Shown piece after piece: positions 42,297-50,515 of a DNA stretch of 64,000 bases. Source of the stretch: Variovorax sp. WS11 (lineage in GTDB: Bacteria; Pseudomonadota; Gammaproteobacteria; Burkholderiales; Burkholderiaceae_C); the NCBI RefSeq assembly GCF_010499245.1, contig NZ_JAAGOW010000001.1:3720001-3784000 (forward strand), read 5' to 3'. Position 1 is the stretch's first letter; each line of letters begins with the position of its first letter. The position numbers and the translations under genes were made by a program. The notes under the pieces are model-generated. The model made no database searches, was not told where the DNA came from, and saw only the letters and a program-made list of their open reading frames with translations.

Positions 42297-43250
42297 TTAA
42301 GCGGCCACGGCTTGTGCGAGGCCGAAAGTCTTGGGCAGGCCGGCCTGCCACAGCGAGCCGTGCAGGGTTTCGCCGGCGAGCCATTGCGCCACCCGGGCGC
42401 GCAGGGCCAGCAACCGCCCGATGTCGACGCCGGTGGCGATGCCCATGCTGCCGAGCATGTAGGCGAGGTCTTCGGTCGAGACGTTGCCGCTCGCGCCCGG
42501 CGCGTGCGGGCAGCCGCCGATGCCGGCGAGGCAGGCATCGAAGCGGGCCACGCCGCCTTCGAGCGCGGCATAGACGTTGGCCAGGCCGAGCCCGCGCGTG
42601 TCGTGGAAGTGGCCGCACCAGAAGCGGTCGCCGGCGATCTTCACGGCGTCCTCGAACAGGTCGCGCACCATGCCCGGATCGGCATAGCCGACCGTGTCGG
42701 CGATGCTCACGCGGTCGGCGCCGGCGTCGAGCAAGGCCTGCATCAGGCGCAGCACTTCGCTCTTCTCCACACGGCCCTGGATCGTGCAGCCGAAGGCGGT
42801 GCCGACACCGCCTTCGATCAGCGTCTTCGATCCGGCGGCGTCGCGGGCGGCGCGGATTCTTCCCACCTCGGCGACCACATCGTCGGGCGTCTTGCGCAGG
42901 TTGGCCAGGCTGTGTGCGTGGCTCGCGGACAGCGGCACGATCATCAGGTCCGCTTCGGCAGCGATGGCGTTCTCCGCACCGCGCAGATTGGGAACCAGCA
43001 CCGACACGAAGAGACCGGGCAGCGTTTTCGCGAAGGCCACGAGCTCGACCGTGTCGGCCAGCTGCGGCAGCAGGCGCGCCGGGACGAAGGAGCCGACCTC
43101 GATCTCGCGCTGCCCGGCGTCGTAGGCGGCGCGAATCCATTCACGCTTGTGCTCGCTCGCAAGGATGGTTGCGATGCTTTGCAGGCCATCGCGCAGGCCC
43201 ACTTCGCGAATGACAGCGCTGCGCGGCAGCCGGCTGCTGGAAGAAATCAT
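42297..43250 (-). CDS. Hydroxymethylglutaryl-CoA lyase-like enzyme, cassette A
   Basis: 317 aa from ATG 43248-43250. HMGL-like TIM barrel: VIREVGLRDGLQSI (catalytic Arg-Asp), FGCTIQGRVEK, GHFHDTRGLGLANVYAAL (metal His) and the Cys loop GIGGCPHAPGASGNVSTEDL. Standard HMGL has GGCPYAKG in the loop; His-Ala-Pro here points to a subgroup whose real substrate may be another 3-hydroxy-3-methyl acyl-CoA or citramalyl-type thioester. First gene after the LysR-divergent region. Paralogue of 46580-47524. Confidence 0.92.
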   Translation of the reverse strand: MISSSSRLPRSAVIREVGLRDGLQSIATILASEHKREWIRAAYDAGQREIEVGSFVPARLLPQLADTVELVAFAKTLPGLFVSVLVPNLRGAENAIAAEADLMIVPLSASHAHSLANLRKTPDDVVAEVGRIRAARDAAGSKTLIEGGVGTAFGCTIQGRVEKSEVLRLMQALLDAGADRVSIADTVGYADPGMVRDLFEDAVKIAGDRFWCGHFHDTRGLGLANVYAALEGGVARFDACLAGIGGCPHAPGASGNVSTEDLAYMLGSMGIATGVDIGRLLALRARVAQWLAGETLHGSLWQAGLPKTFGLAQAVAA

Positions 43251-43334
43251 CAACTTGTCTCCTGGCTGTGGCGCACGGTGCGGCGCCATGAGGAGACTTT
43301 AGGGATTCCCAACACATCAGGAAAGCGGTAGATT

Positions 43335-43361
43335 GGAACGACGGGCGTTCCATGTTGGAAT
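43335..43361. promoter_or_regulatory. LysR operator of cassette A
   Basis: GGAAC-N7-GTTCC followed by TTCC-N5-GGAA-T: three linked GGAA/TTCC half sites in two overlapping dyads. It is 85 bp from the lyase start and 20 bp from the LysR ATG. The same element order, with TTCC-N5-GGAAT spacing identical, occurs at 47611-47636. Confidence 0.6.
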
Positions 43362-43381
43362 GCCACGAAGCGAAGACATCC

Positions 43382-44293
43382 ATGCGCGATCTCGACCTGA
43401 CCACCCTGCGCCTGTTCCTGACGGTGTGCGAGACCCGCAACATCGCCCGTGCCGCCGAGATCCACAACATCGTGGCTTCCGCGATCAGCAAGCGGCTTCT
43501 GCAGCTCGAGGACTCGGTCGGCAACGTGCTGCTCGAACGGCGCCGGCGCGGCGTGATTCCGACGGCCGCCGGGGAAATCCTCCTGGAGCACGCGCGCGCG
43601 ATCCTGGCCGGCGCGGATCGCGTGGCGCGTGACATGGCGGCTTACGGCAAGGGCATCCAGGGCCAGGTCCGCGTGCTGGCCACAGTGTCCTCCATCGCGG
43701 AATTCCTGCCGGACGACATCGCGAACTTCCTGCAGGTGCCCGCGCACCGGGACATTCGCATCGACATCGAGGAGGCGATCAGCCGCGACTTGGTGCGCGG
43801 CTTGCGCGAAGGCGTGGCGCCGGTGGGTGTGTGCTGGGATGCCGCCGACCTGGAGGGGCTGCAGACGCGCGGCTACCGCCACGACCACCTCGCCATCGTG
43901 GCGCACCCTTCGCATCCGATCGCGCGACGCAGCCGCTGTTCGTTCGAGCAAACGCTGGGGTTCGACCACGTGGGCCTGCCCGCGTCCACCGCGGTGCACA
44001 CGATGCTGGCACGCGCGGCGGCCATCATCGGCCACCCGATCAGCTACCGCGCGGTGGTCAGCACCTTCGACGCATCGCTGCGCTGCGTGCGCGCGAACCT
44101 CGGCATCGCGGTGGTGCCGCGCGAGGTTGCAGAGCCGGTCGCGGAGAGCTTCGGCGTGAAGGTGGTGCAGCTGTCCGACGCGTGGGCCAAGCGAAGATTC
44201 GCATTGTGCTTTCGCGATGCGGAGAAGCTGTCGCCGGCGGCGAAGCTGCTGCTCGCGCATCTGGAGGGATTGGCCTCTGCGCGTGCCAAGTGA
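43382..44293 (+). CDS. LysR-type regulator, cassette A
   Basis: 303 aa from ATG 43382 (MRDLDLTTLRLFLTVCETRN). HTH at about 1-60 (ARAAEIHNIVASAISKRLLQ). Effector domain from about 90 (GQVRVLATVSSIAEFLPDDI), with GVAPVGVCWDAADLEGLQTR and DHVGLPASTAVHTML in common with the cassette B paralogue. Divergent from the HMGL-like gene; the shared 131-bp region contains the operator at 43335. Likely activator of cassette A. Confidence 0.92.
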   Translation: MRDLDLTTLRLFLTVCETRNIARAAEIHNIVASAISKRLLQLEDSVGNVLLERRRRGVIPTAAGEILLEHARAILAGADRVARDMAAYGKGIQGQVRVLATVSSIAEFLPDDIANFLQVPAHRDIRIDIEEAISRDLVRGLREGVAPVGVCWDAADLEGLQTRGYRHDHLAIVAHPSHPIARRSRCSFEQTLGFDHVGLPASTAVHTMLARAAAIIGHPISYRAVVSTFDASLRCVRANLGIAVVPREVAEPVAESFGVKVVQLSDAWAKRRFALCFRDAEKLSPAAKLLLAHLEGLASARAK

Positions 44294-44341
44294 TCGATCC
44301 CATCGCTGCGACCGCGACCGCGACCGCGGGCGCCAACGGCG

Positions 44342-45331
44342 TCACTGCGGCTCGATGCCCGCCTTCTTGACCAGCGCCGCGTACTTCGCCAGCTCGCTGC
44401 GGAATGTCGCCTGCGCCTGCTCGGGTGTGCCGATGGAAATCGTGTTGCCCTGCTTGGTCATCGCCTCCCGCACGGCAGGATCGTCGAAAGCGGCGACCAC
44501 CGCATCGTGCGCCTTCTTCACGTGGGCGGGACTCAGGCCCTTGGGGCCGATGACGGCGAACCAGGCGTCCACCACGAAATTCGGCAGCCCCTGCTCGGCG
44601 AAGGTGGGGATCTCCGGTGCGGCCGGCGTGCGCTGTGCCGTGAGAACGCCGATCGCCCGCAGCGCGCCGCTCTTGATGTGCGCCTGGACGCTGGGCAGGG
44701 CGGCGGTGCCGAACTCGACCTGTCCGCCGATGAGGTCGGTCACCATCGGGCCCACGCCTTTGTAGGGGATGTGCTTGGCGCTCACGCCGGCCTGCTCCAG
44801 GAACAGCTCGGTCGCAAGGTGCAGGATGGTGCCGTTGCCTCCCGAGGCGAAGTTGAGCGCGCCCGGCTTGCTCTTGAGCAGCGCAATGAACTCCTTGCTG
44901 TTGGTCGCCTGCACCTTGGACGGGTTGACCACCAGCACCATCGGCGTGGCGCCGACCACGGCAATGGGTGTGAAGTCGCCCGGCATGTCGAAGGGCAGCG
45001 ACTTGAGCACGCTGGGGAAGATCACGACGTTGTTCGAGACGATCGACAGCGTGTTCCCATCGGGTGCGGAGCGCGCGAGCGCCTGCAGCCCGACCACGCC
45101 GCCCGCGCCGGGCTGGTTGTCGACGACCACCGAGGCGTTGAAGGCCTTGGAAAGCGCGGGCTGCGCTGCCCGCGTGATCGTGTCCACGCCGGATCCGGTG
45201 GCGTTGGGCAGGATGAAGCGCACCGTGCCGGATTGGGCGCGCGCGGCAAGAGGCCACGCACCCATCGCGAGGGCGGCGGCCACCGAGCCCGACAGGATCG
45301 AGCGGCGCGAGAAGTTCTGTCTCGAAATCAT
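44342..45331 (-). CDS. Bug-family receptor, cassette B
   Basis: 329 aa. Signal peptide with a twin-arginine-like start (NFSRRSILSGSVAAALAMGA) and cleavage near ARAQ. Bug domain: [76 protein letters not shown]. Paralogue of 40102-41079. Last of the cassette B operon; begins 46 bp after the CoA-transferase stop. Confidence 0.92.
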   Translation of the reverse strand: MISRQNFSRRSILSGSVAAALAMGAWPLAARAQSGTVRFILPNATGSGVDTITRAAQPALSKAFNASVVVDNQPGAGGVVGLQALARSAPDGNTLSIVSNNVVIFPSVLKSLPFDMPGDFTPIAVVGATPMVLVVNPSKVQATNSKEFIALLKSKPGALNFASGGNGTILHLATELFLEQAGVSAKHIPYKGVGPMVTDLIGGQVEFGTAALPSVQAHIKSGALRAIGVLTAQRTPAAPEIPTFAEQGLPNFVVDAWFAVIGPKGLSPAHVKKAHDAVVAAFDDPAVREAMTKQGNTISIGTPEQAQATFRSELAKYAALVKKAGIEPQ

Positions 45332-45377
45332 GTTTTGTCTCCTTCCGTCTTGGATGCAGGTCCGCGAGAGCGGTGAT

Positions 45378-46583
45378 TCATGCCACGACGTTTCGGGATC
45401 GTAGGCCTTCCACGTCGGCTTCGCTGTAGCCCATTTCCTTCAGCAGCCCTGCGGTGTGCTCGCCCAGTTTGGGCGGACTCATTCGCACGCCCAGGCGCCG
45501 GCCCTGCAAGGTGATGGGGAAGAGCGTGGTCTTGACGGTCTGCCCTGCCTTCGGGCCGTCGGGCAGCTGCATGTCGGCCAGGCCGCCGGTCGCGAGCAGG
45601 TGCTCGTCGTCGTAGAGCTCCTCGGGCCGGCGGATCGGCGCGAAGGGCAGGCCGGCCTTCTCCATGGCCTGCGCCAGCTCTGCCGCGCTGCGATGGGCGA
45701 TGCGCTTGCCGATGGTCTCGAGCAGCCGCGGCCGGTGCGCGATGCGCTCGTTGTTGGTGGACAGCTCCGGCTGCGCCTTCAGGTCGGCAAAGCCGAGCGC
45801 GTCGCAGAAAGCCGACCACTGCGCATCGCTCACGGCAGCCAGGAAGATCTGCTCGCCGTCCTTGACGGTGAACACGTCGTACACGGCCCAGGGGTTGTCG
45901 CGTGCCGGCATGGGTGCCGGGTGCTTGCCCGTCATCGCGAACTGCAGCATGTGCTGGCCCATCAGGAACACGTTGTTCTCGTACAGGGCGGACTGCACTT
46001 CCATGCCGCGGCCGCTGATGCCGCGCTGGATGAGGGCGCCCAGGACGGCGATGGCGCCGAACAGGCCGCCCATGATGTCGTTGACGCTGGTGCCGGCCCG
46101 CAGCGGGTCGCCCGGCCTGCCGGTCATGTAGGCCAGGCCTCCCATCATCTGCACGACTTCGTCGAGGGCGGTGCGATGGTCGTACGGGCCCGGCAGAAAG
46201 CCCTTGTGGCTGGCGTAGATGATGCGCGGGTTCACCTTGGACAGGGCAGCGTAGTCCAGGCCGTACTTGGCCATGGTGCCCGGCTTGAAGTTCTCGGCCA
46301 CCACGTCGGCCGTCGCGGCCAGGCGCCGGGCCGTTTCTGCTCCCTCGGCGCTGTGCAGATCGATGCCGATGCTCTTCTTGTTGCGGTTGAACATCGGAAA
46401 GAAGCCGGACCCCGCACCCAGCAGCCGGCGGCTGTGATCGCCGTTCACCGGTTCGATCTTGATGACCTCTGCGCCCAGATCCGCCAGCACCATGCCGCAG
46501 GTGGGGCCCATCACCATGTGGGTGAACTCGACGACGCGCAGGCCCTTCAAGGGCTGCGCAAGCTCATGGCTTTCTTCGCTCAT
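45378..46583 (-). CDS. CaiB/BaiF CoA-transferase, cassette B
   Basis: 401 aa. LKGLRVVEFTHMVMGPTCGM, GAEVIKIEPVNGDHSRRLLG, NRNKKSIGIDLHSAEGAETA, ENFKPGTMAKYGLDYAALSK and putative catalytic Asp169 in GTSVNDIMGG. The ATG overlaps the HMGL-like stop (ATGA), so the two enzymes are translated together, supporting sequential steps: CoA activation, then cleavage. Paralogue of 41120-42274, including HKGFLPGPYDHRTALDEVVQ. Confidence 0.93.
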   Translation of the reverse strand: MSEESHELAQPLKGLRVVEFTHMVMGPTCGMVLADLGAEVIKIEPVNGDHSRRLLGAGSGFFPMFNRNKKSIGIDLHSAEGAETARRLAATADVVAENFKPGTMAKYGLDYAALSKVNPRIIYASHKGFLPGPYDHRTALDEVVQMMGGLAYMTGRPGDPLRAGTSVNDIMGGLFGAIAVLGALIQRGISGRGMEVQSALYENNVFLMGQHMLQFAMTGKHPAPMPARDNPWAVYDVFTVKDGEQIFLAAVSDAQWSAFCDALGFADLKAQPELSTNNERIAHRPRLLETIGKRIAHRSAAELAQAMEKAGLPFAPIRRPEELYDDEHLLATGGLADMQLPDGPKAGQTVKTTLFPITLQGRRLGVRMSPPKLGEHTAGLLKEMGYSEADVEGLRSRNVVA

Positions 46584-47524
46584 GCGGGCTGTTCCTGCTT
46601 CATGGTTTTGGGAAGGCCGGCGCGCCAGAGCGTGCCGTGCAGGCTTTCACCTTCCAGCCAGTTCGCCACCTTCTTGCGAAGCTCGAGCAGCGCGTCGAAA
46701 TCCTGCCCCGTCTCGATGCCCATGCTGGCCAGCATGTAGGCCAGGTCTTCGGTGGCGACGTTGCCGCTCGCGCCCGGCGCATGCGGGCAGCCGCCAATGC
46801 CGCCCAGGCATGCGTCGAAGCGGCTGATGCCGAGTTCGAGCGCGGCATACACGTTGGCCATGCCCATGCCGCGCGTGTCGTGGAAATGCCCGCAGTTCAA
46901 CTTGTCGCCCGCGACCGGCAGCACCAACTCGAAGAGCGAGCGCACCATCGCCGGGTCGGCGTAGCCCACCGTGTCGGCCAGGCTCACCGCGTCGGCGCCG
47001 GCGTCCAGCACGGCCTTGACGAGGCGCACGACCTCCGCCGGGTCGACCCGCCCCTGGATCGTGCAGCCGAAGGCGGTGCTGATGCCGACCTCGATCAAGG
47101 TCTTCGAGCCCCGTGCGTCGCGCGCCTCGCGAATGCGCGCGAAGTCCTGCACCACCTCGTCGGGCGTCTTGCGCTGGTTGGCGAGGCTGTGGGCGTGGCT
47201 GGCCGATAGGGGCAACAGCATGAACTCGGCTTCGCAGTCCATCGCGCGCTCGGCGCCCTTGAAGTTGGGCACCAGTACCGAGGCCTTGAGGCCCGGCAAG
47301 GTCCTTGCAAAAGCGAGCACGTCGGCCGTGTCGGCCAGTTGCGGCAGCAGCCGGGGCGGCACGAAGGAGCCGACCTCGATCTCGCGTTGGCCGGCGGCGT
47401 AGGCGTCGCAAACCCATTCGAGCTTGGCGGCCGTGGGCACGACGCGGGCGATGCTTTGCAGGCCGTCGCGCAGGCCCGTCTCGCGGATCGAGACCTGGCG
47501 GGGCAGGGGGGAAGATGGCATCAA
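46580..47524 (-). CDS. Hydroxymethylglutaryl-CoA lyase-like enzyme, cassette B
   Basis: 314 aa. SIRETGLRDGLQSIARVVPT, AFGCTIQGRVDPAEVVRLVK, GHFHDTRGMGMANVYAALEL and GIGGCPHAPGASGNVATEDL, the same GGCPHAPG loop as cassette A and different from standard HMGL. Coupled by ATGA overlap to the CoA-transferase. First gene of the cassette B operon, divergent from its LysR by 115 bp. Confidence 0.92.
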   Translation of the reverse strand: MMPSSPLPRQVSIRETGLRDGLQSIARVVPTAAKLEWVCDAYAAGQREIEVGSFVPPRLLPQLADTADVLAFARTLPGLKASVLVPNFKGAERAMDCEAEFMLLPLSASHAHSLANQRKTPDEVVQDFARIREARDARGSKTLIEVGISTAFGCTIQGRVDPAEVVRLVKAVLDAGADAVSLADTVGYADPAMVRSLFELVLPVAGDKLNCGHFHDTRGMGMANVYAALELGISRFDACLGGIGGCPHAPGASGNVATEDLAYMLASMGIETGQDFDALLELRKKVANWLEGESLHGTLWRAGLPKTMKQEQPA

Positions 47525-47610
47525 GCGGGTCTCCTCGGTGGCGTGGGCGCCATTGCGTTGATCGGACCGGCAAGTCTAGAATTTCCCACACGACAAATCT
47601 TCGCTATTTA

Positions 47611-47636
47611 GGAACATCAGAGTTCCGAACCGGAAT
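47611..47636. promoter_or_regulatory. LysR operator of cassette B
   Basis: GGAAC-N6-GTTCC followed by TTCC-N5-GGAA-T, matching the cassette A element. It is 87 bp from the lyase start, as in cassette A, but ends 3 bp before the LysR TTG, so binding would also block translation or transcription of the regulator. Confidence 0.6.
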
Positions 47637-47639
47637 ATC

Positions 47640-48551
47640 TTGCGCGACTTCGACCTCACCACCCTGCGTCTCTTCGTGGCCGTCTGCGAGACCGGCAACA
47701 TGTCCCGTGCGGGAGAGCGCGCAAGCATCGTCGGCTCGGCCATCAGCAAGCGATTGGCGCAGCTCGAGCACCAGGTGCGCACGCCGCTACTGGTACGCAA
47801 GCGCCACGGAGTGGTGCCGACGCCAGCGGGCCAGACGCTGCTGGAGCACGCGCGCAGCATGCTCGACGGCGCGGCGCGCATCGAGCGCGACATGGAAAGC
47901 TACGTGGCGGGCGCGCACGGTCAAGTGCGCATGCTGGCCAGCATTTCCGCGATGACCGAGTCTTTGGCCGGCGACGTGGCCGCCTTCCTGAACATGCGGG
48001 CGCATCGCACCATCCAGGTGGACGTGGAGGAGCGGATCAGCCCCGAGGTCGTGCGCGGCGTGCACGAGGGCATGGCGTCCCTGGGCGTGTGCTGGGATGC
48101 GGTCGAGCTCGGATCGCTGCAGGCGCGGCCCTACCGAAGCGACCACTTGTGCATCGTGGTGCCGCCCGGGCACCCGCTGGCCAGGCGCAAGAGCCTGCGC
48201 TTCGAGCAGACGCTCGATCACGAGCACGTCGGCCTGCGGGTCAACAGCGCCTTGCAGGTCATGCTGCAACGTGCCGCCGCACAACTGGGGCGCACGCTGG
48301 TCCACCGCATCGTCGTCAGCAACTTCGAGGCCGCGCTGCACGTGGTGCGCGCGGGCCTGGCCATCAGCCTGGTACCGCGGGAGGTGGTCGAACGACAAGG
48401 CGCCAGCGATGGGCTGGCTGTCATCCCGCTGGCCGAAGCCTGGGCCGAGCGCCGGTTCGTGGTGTGCTTTCGCGAAGTCGATCAGCTCTCGCTTGCCGCG
48501 CGCGCATTGATGGAGCACTTGGTGGCGAGAGGCAATCCCGGCTCCCGATGA
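47640..48551 (+). CDS. LysR-type regulator, cassette B
   Basis: 303 aa with a TTG start, placed by alignment with the cassette A paralogue (both read MRD-DLTTLRLF). HTH GERASIVGSAISKRLAQLEH; effector region GQVRMLASISAMTESLAGDV, then GMASLGVCWDAVELGSLQ and EHVGLRVNSALQVML. A rare TTG and an operator overlapping the start suggest low, self-limited expression. Divergent from the HMGL-like gene. Confidence 0.9.
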   Translation: MRDFDLTTLRLFVAVCETGNMSRAGERASIVGSAISKRLAQLEHQVRTPLLVRKRHGVVPTPAGQTLLEHARSMLDGAARIERDMESYVAGAHGQVRMLASISAMTESLAGDVAAFLNMRAHRTIQVDVEERISPEVVRGVHEGMASLGVCWDAVELGSLQARPYRSDHLCIVVPPGHPLARRKSLRFEQTLDHEHVGLRVNSALQVMLQRAAAQLGRTLVHRIVVSNFEAALHVVRAGLAISLVPREVVERQGASDGLAVIPLAEAWAERRFVVCFREVDQLSLAARALMEHLVARGNPGSR

Positions 48552-48579
48552 CCCGGCGATGGCCTCGGTCGCACTGGCT

Positions 48580-49347
48580 TCAGGTGAACGAAGCGACCCA
48601 GTCCCACACCCGCGCGGGCGCTTCGACCATCACGTTGTGGCCGTGCGGCCCCAGGTCCGAGGCCTCGGGATCGAGCGCGCGCATCTGCTCCATCGTGACC
48701 AGCGCGTCATCGCGCCCGCGGCCCAGATGGACCGGGCAGCGGGCCAGCGCCATCAGCTCCGACATCGGCGGCTTGCCGACGCCATGGGCGCGAGGATCCA
48801 TCGCGAGACGCCACCCCTCGGTGCTGCGTTGGATGCCCCGCGCGACCACGGGGGCCGCTGCGTCGGCGATCCCTGCGAGGCCCGAGACCTTCAGGTACCG
48901 CTCCCACGCTTCTTCTTCCGTGGAGAAGTTCTTGGCGGGCTGGGATGCCAGGGTCTCCATGCGGCGGAGCTCATCGTCGCTCCACGCGATCTTGATGCCG
49001 GCTGCGAAGACGCGGTGCGGCGTGAGGCCGAACCAGCCGGTGGCCAGGGCAAGACCGATCACGCCGCCCAGCGAGTGTCCGAGCACCACGAGCCGGCCTG
49101 CGGGATCGACGTGCGGCAGCGCGGCGCGTGCCACCGCCGCGGCGGTCTGCCCGATGGCGTAGGCATCCTGGCGATCGGATTGCCCGTGGCCGGGCAAGTC
49201 CAGCGCGATCCACCGGCCCGCCCAGCGACTGCCGGCCCCTGCGCATAAGGGCGACCACACAGCCCCCGTCGCGCCCATCCCATGCAGCATGAGCAGCAGG
49301 TCCGGGCCTTCGCCGCCTCGTTCCAGGTACATGTCCACCGCCTCCAT
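48580..49347 (-). CDS. Alpha/beta hydrolase
   Basis: 255 aa. Oxyanion segment LLLMLHGMGATGAVW, nucleophile elbow VVLGHSLGGVIG (Ser), and a late HGHNVMVEAP with the catalytic His. Short cap domain between. Starts 49 bp after the Bug gene stop on the same strand, so it likely belongs to the CoA-transferase, Bug, hydrolase unit. May open a lactone or ester of the imported substrate; substrate unknown. Only 28 bp from the convergent cassette B LysR. Confidence 0.87.
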   Translation of the reverse strand: MEAVDMYLERGGEGPDLLLMLHGMGATGAVWSPLCAGAGSRWAGRWIALDLPGHGQSDRQDAYAIGQTAAAVARAALPHVDPAGRLVVLGHSLGGVIGLALATGWFGLTPHRVFAAGIKIAWSDDELRRMETLASQPAKNFSTEEEAWERYLKVSGLAGIADAAAPVVARGIQRSTEGWRLAMDPRAHGVGKPPMSELMALARCPVHLGRGRDDALVTMEQMRALDPEASDLGPHGHNVMVEAPARVWDWVASFT

Positions 49348-49396
49348 CTCAATGTCGATGGGGGCGAGACTACCCGACCTGGGCCCGGACGCTTCC

Positions 49397-50356
49397 TCAG
49401 TGCGCCTGCTTCGGCAGGTTCAGGCTCTGCAACAGCGGCACCCAGCGATTGAACTCGGTGTTGACGAACTTCGCGAGATCCTCCGGGCTGCCGCCGCGCG
49501 GCTCCATGCCGACGGCCCGGGCGCGCTCGACGAACTCCGGGTCGGCGATCACCTGGTTGACGGCGCGGTTCAGCCGCTCGATCGCTTCCTTCGGCGTGCC
49601 GGCGGGCACCGAGAGCGAGTACCACAGGGTGGCCTCGAGGTCGTAGCCCAGTTCCTTGAAGGTCGGTGCGTCCGGCACCTGGGGCATCCTCTTGCTGTCC
49701 ATCACGCCCAGGACCCGGAGCTTGCCGCTGCGCACATGGGGCAGCGAGCCCGTGATGGAGGTGCCGTGGATGTCGATCTCGCCGCTCAGCAGTGCCTGGA
49801 CCGCGGGGGCATCGCCATTGAAGGGGATGTGGGTCGTGCTGAAGCCGTTGTTCTTCTCGAAGCTCAGGGGCGCGAGGTTGGTCAGGATGGCCGCGCCGGG
49901 CGAACCCCGGTTGATCTTGCCGGGGTTGGCCTTGGCATAGTCCACCATCTCGCGGATGTTCTTGTAGGGCAGGTCGGCCCGCCCGACGATGATCGCCGGC
50001 TGGTAGGCGATCTGCGTGACAGGCGCGAAGTCCTTCTTGGGGTCGTAGGGCAGCTTCTCGTACAGGATGGTGTTGTTGGCCAGCGTGCCCAGCGACGACA
50101 CCAGCACCGTGTTGCCGTCCGGGCGGGAGCGCGCCACGTAGTCCGCGGCGACGATGCCGCTGGCACCCGGCTTGTTGTCCACGATGACCTGCGTGCCGCG
50201 CTTGGTGAGTTCGGCCGCGAGGATGCGCACGTACTGGTCGGTGCCGCCGCCTGCGGCGAAGGGGACGACGATGCGGATGGGCTGCTGCGCCTGGGCCGGG
50301 CCCAGTGTCGCGAACAGTCCGAACAGCACGCCGGAGATGAATTTCCTGTAGCTCAC
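49397..50356 (-). CDS. Bug-family receptor, third unit
   Basis: 319 aa from a GTG at 50354-50356, chosen because AGGAGA lies 6 nt upstream and a signal peptide follows (MSYRKFISGVLFGLFATLGP, AQAQ). An ATG at 50380 adds eight residues. Bug segments: IRIVVPFAAGGGTDQYVRIL, VDNKPGASGIVAADYVA, TTHIPFNGDAPAVQALLSGE. Gap to the upstream CoA-transferase is 159 bp and holds a copy of the shared palindrome at 50468-50484. Confidence 0.92.
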   Translation of the reverse strand: MSYRKFISGVLFGLFATLGPAQAQQPIRIVVPFAAGGGTDQYVRILAAELTKRGTQVIVDNKPGASGIVAADYVARSRPDGNTVLVSSLGTLANNTILYEKLPYDPKKDFAPVTQIAYQPAIIVGRADLPYKNIREMVDYAKANPGKINRGSPGAAILTNLAPLSFEKNNGFSTTHIPFNGDAPAVQALLSGEIDIHGTSITGSLPHVRSGKLRVLGVMDSKRMPQVPDAPTFKELGYDLEATLWYSLSVPAGTPKEAIERLNRAVNQVIADPEFVERARAVGMEPRGGSPEDLAKFVNTEFNRWVPLLQSLNLPKQAH

Positions 50357-50467
50357 TTTTGTCTCCTGATTGACTCTCATAGGGCCTGCGTTGCGGCGGT
50401 ATGCCCGACCGGGACCGACGCGCCGGGCCAGTCTAGGGCGGGGCAGGGCGAGCCGGCGTGCAAGGAA

Positions 50468-50484
50468 TGAAAAGCTGCTTTGTA
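50468..50484. promoter_or_regulatory. Shared palindrome, copy 1 (upstream of Bug gene)
   Basis: TGAAAAGCTGCTTTGTA, 15 of 17 bases identical to the perfect palindrome at 51788-51804. 111 bp upstream of the Bug GTG. Probably bound by the same unlinked regulator. Confidence 0.5.
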
Positions 50485-50515
50485 TGCCGTGCACGCGGGC
50501 CGGACGCGCGCGCCT

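Noticed and set aside
44296-44335. GCGACC repeats between cassette A LysR and cassette B Bug as a regulatory array
   Set aside because: Three short copies in GC-rich DNA between convergent genes, no symmetry.
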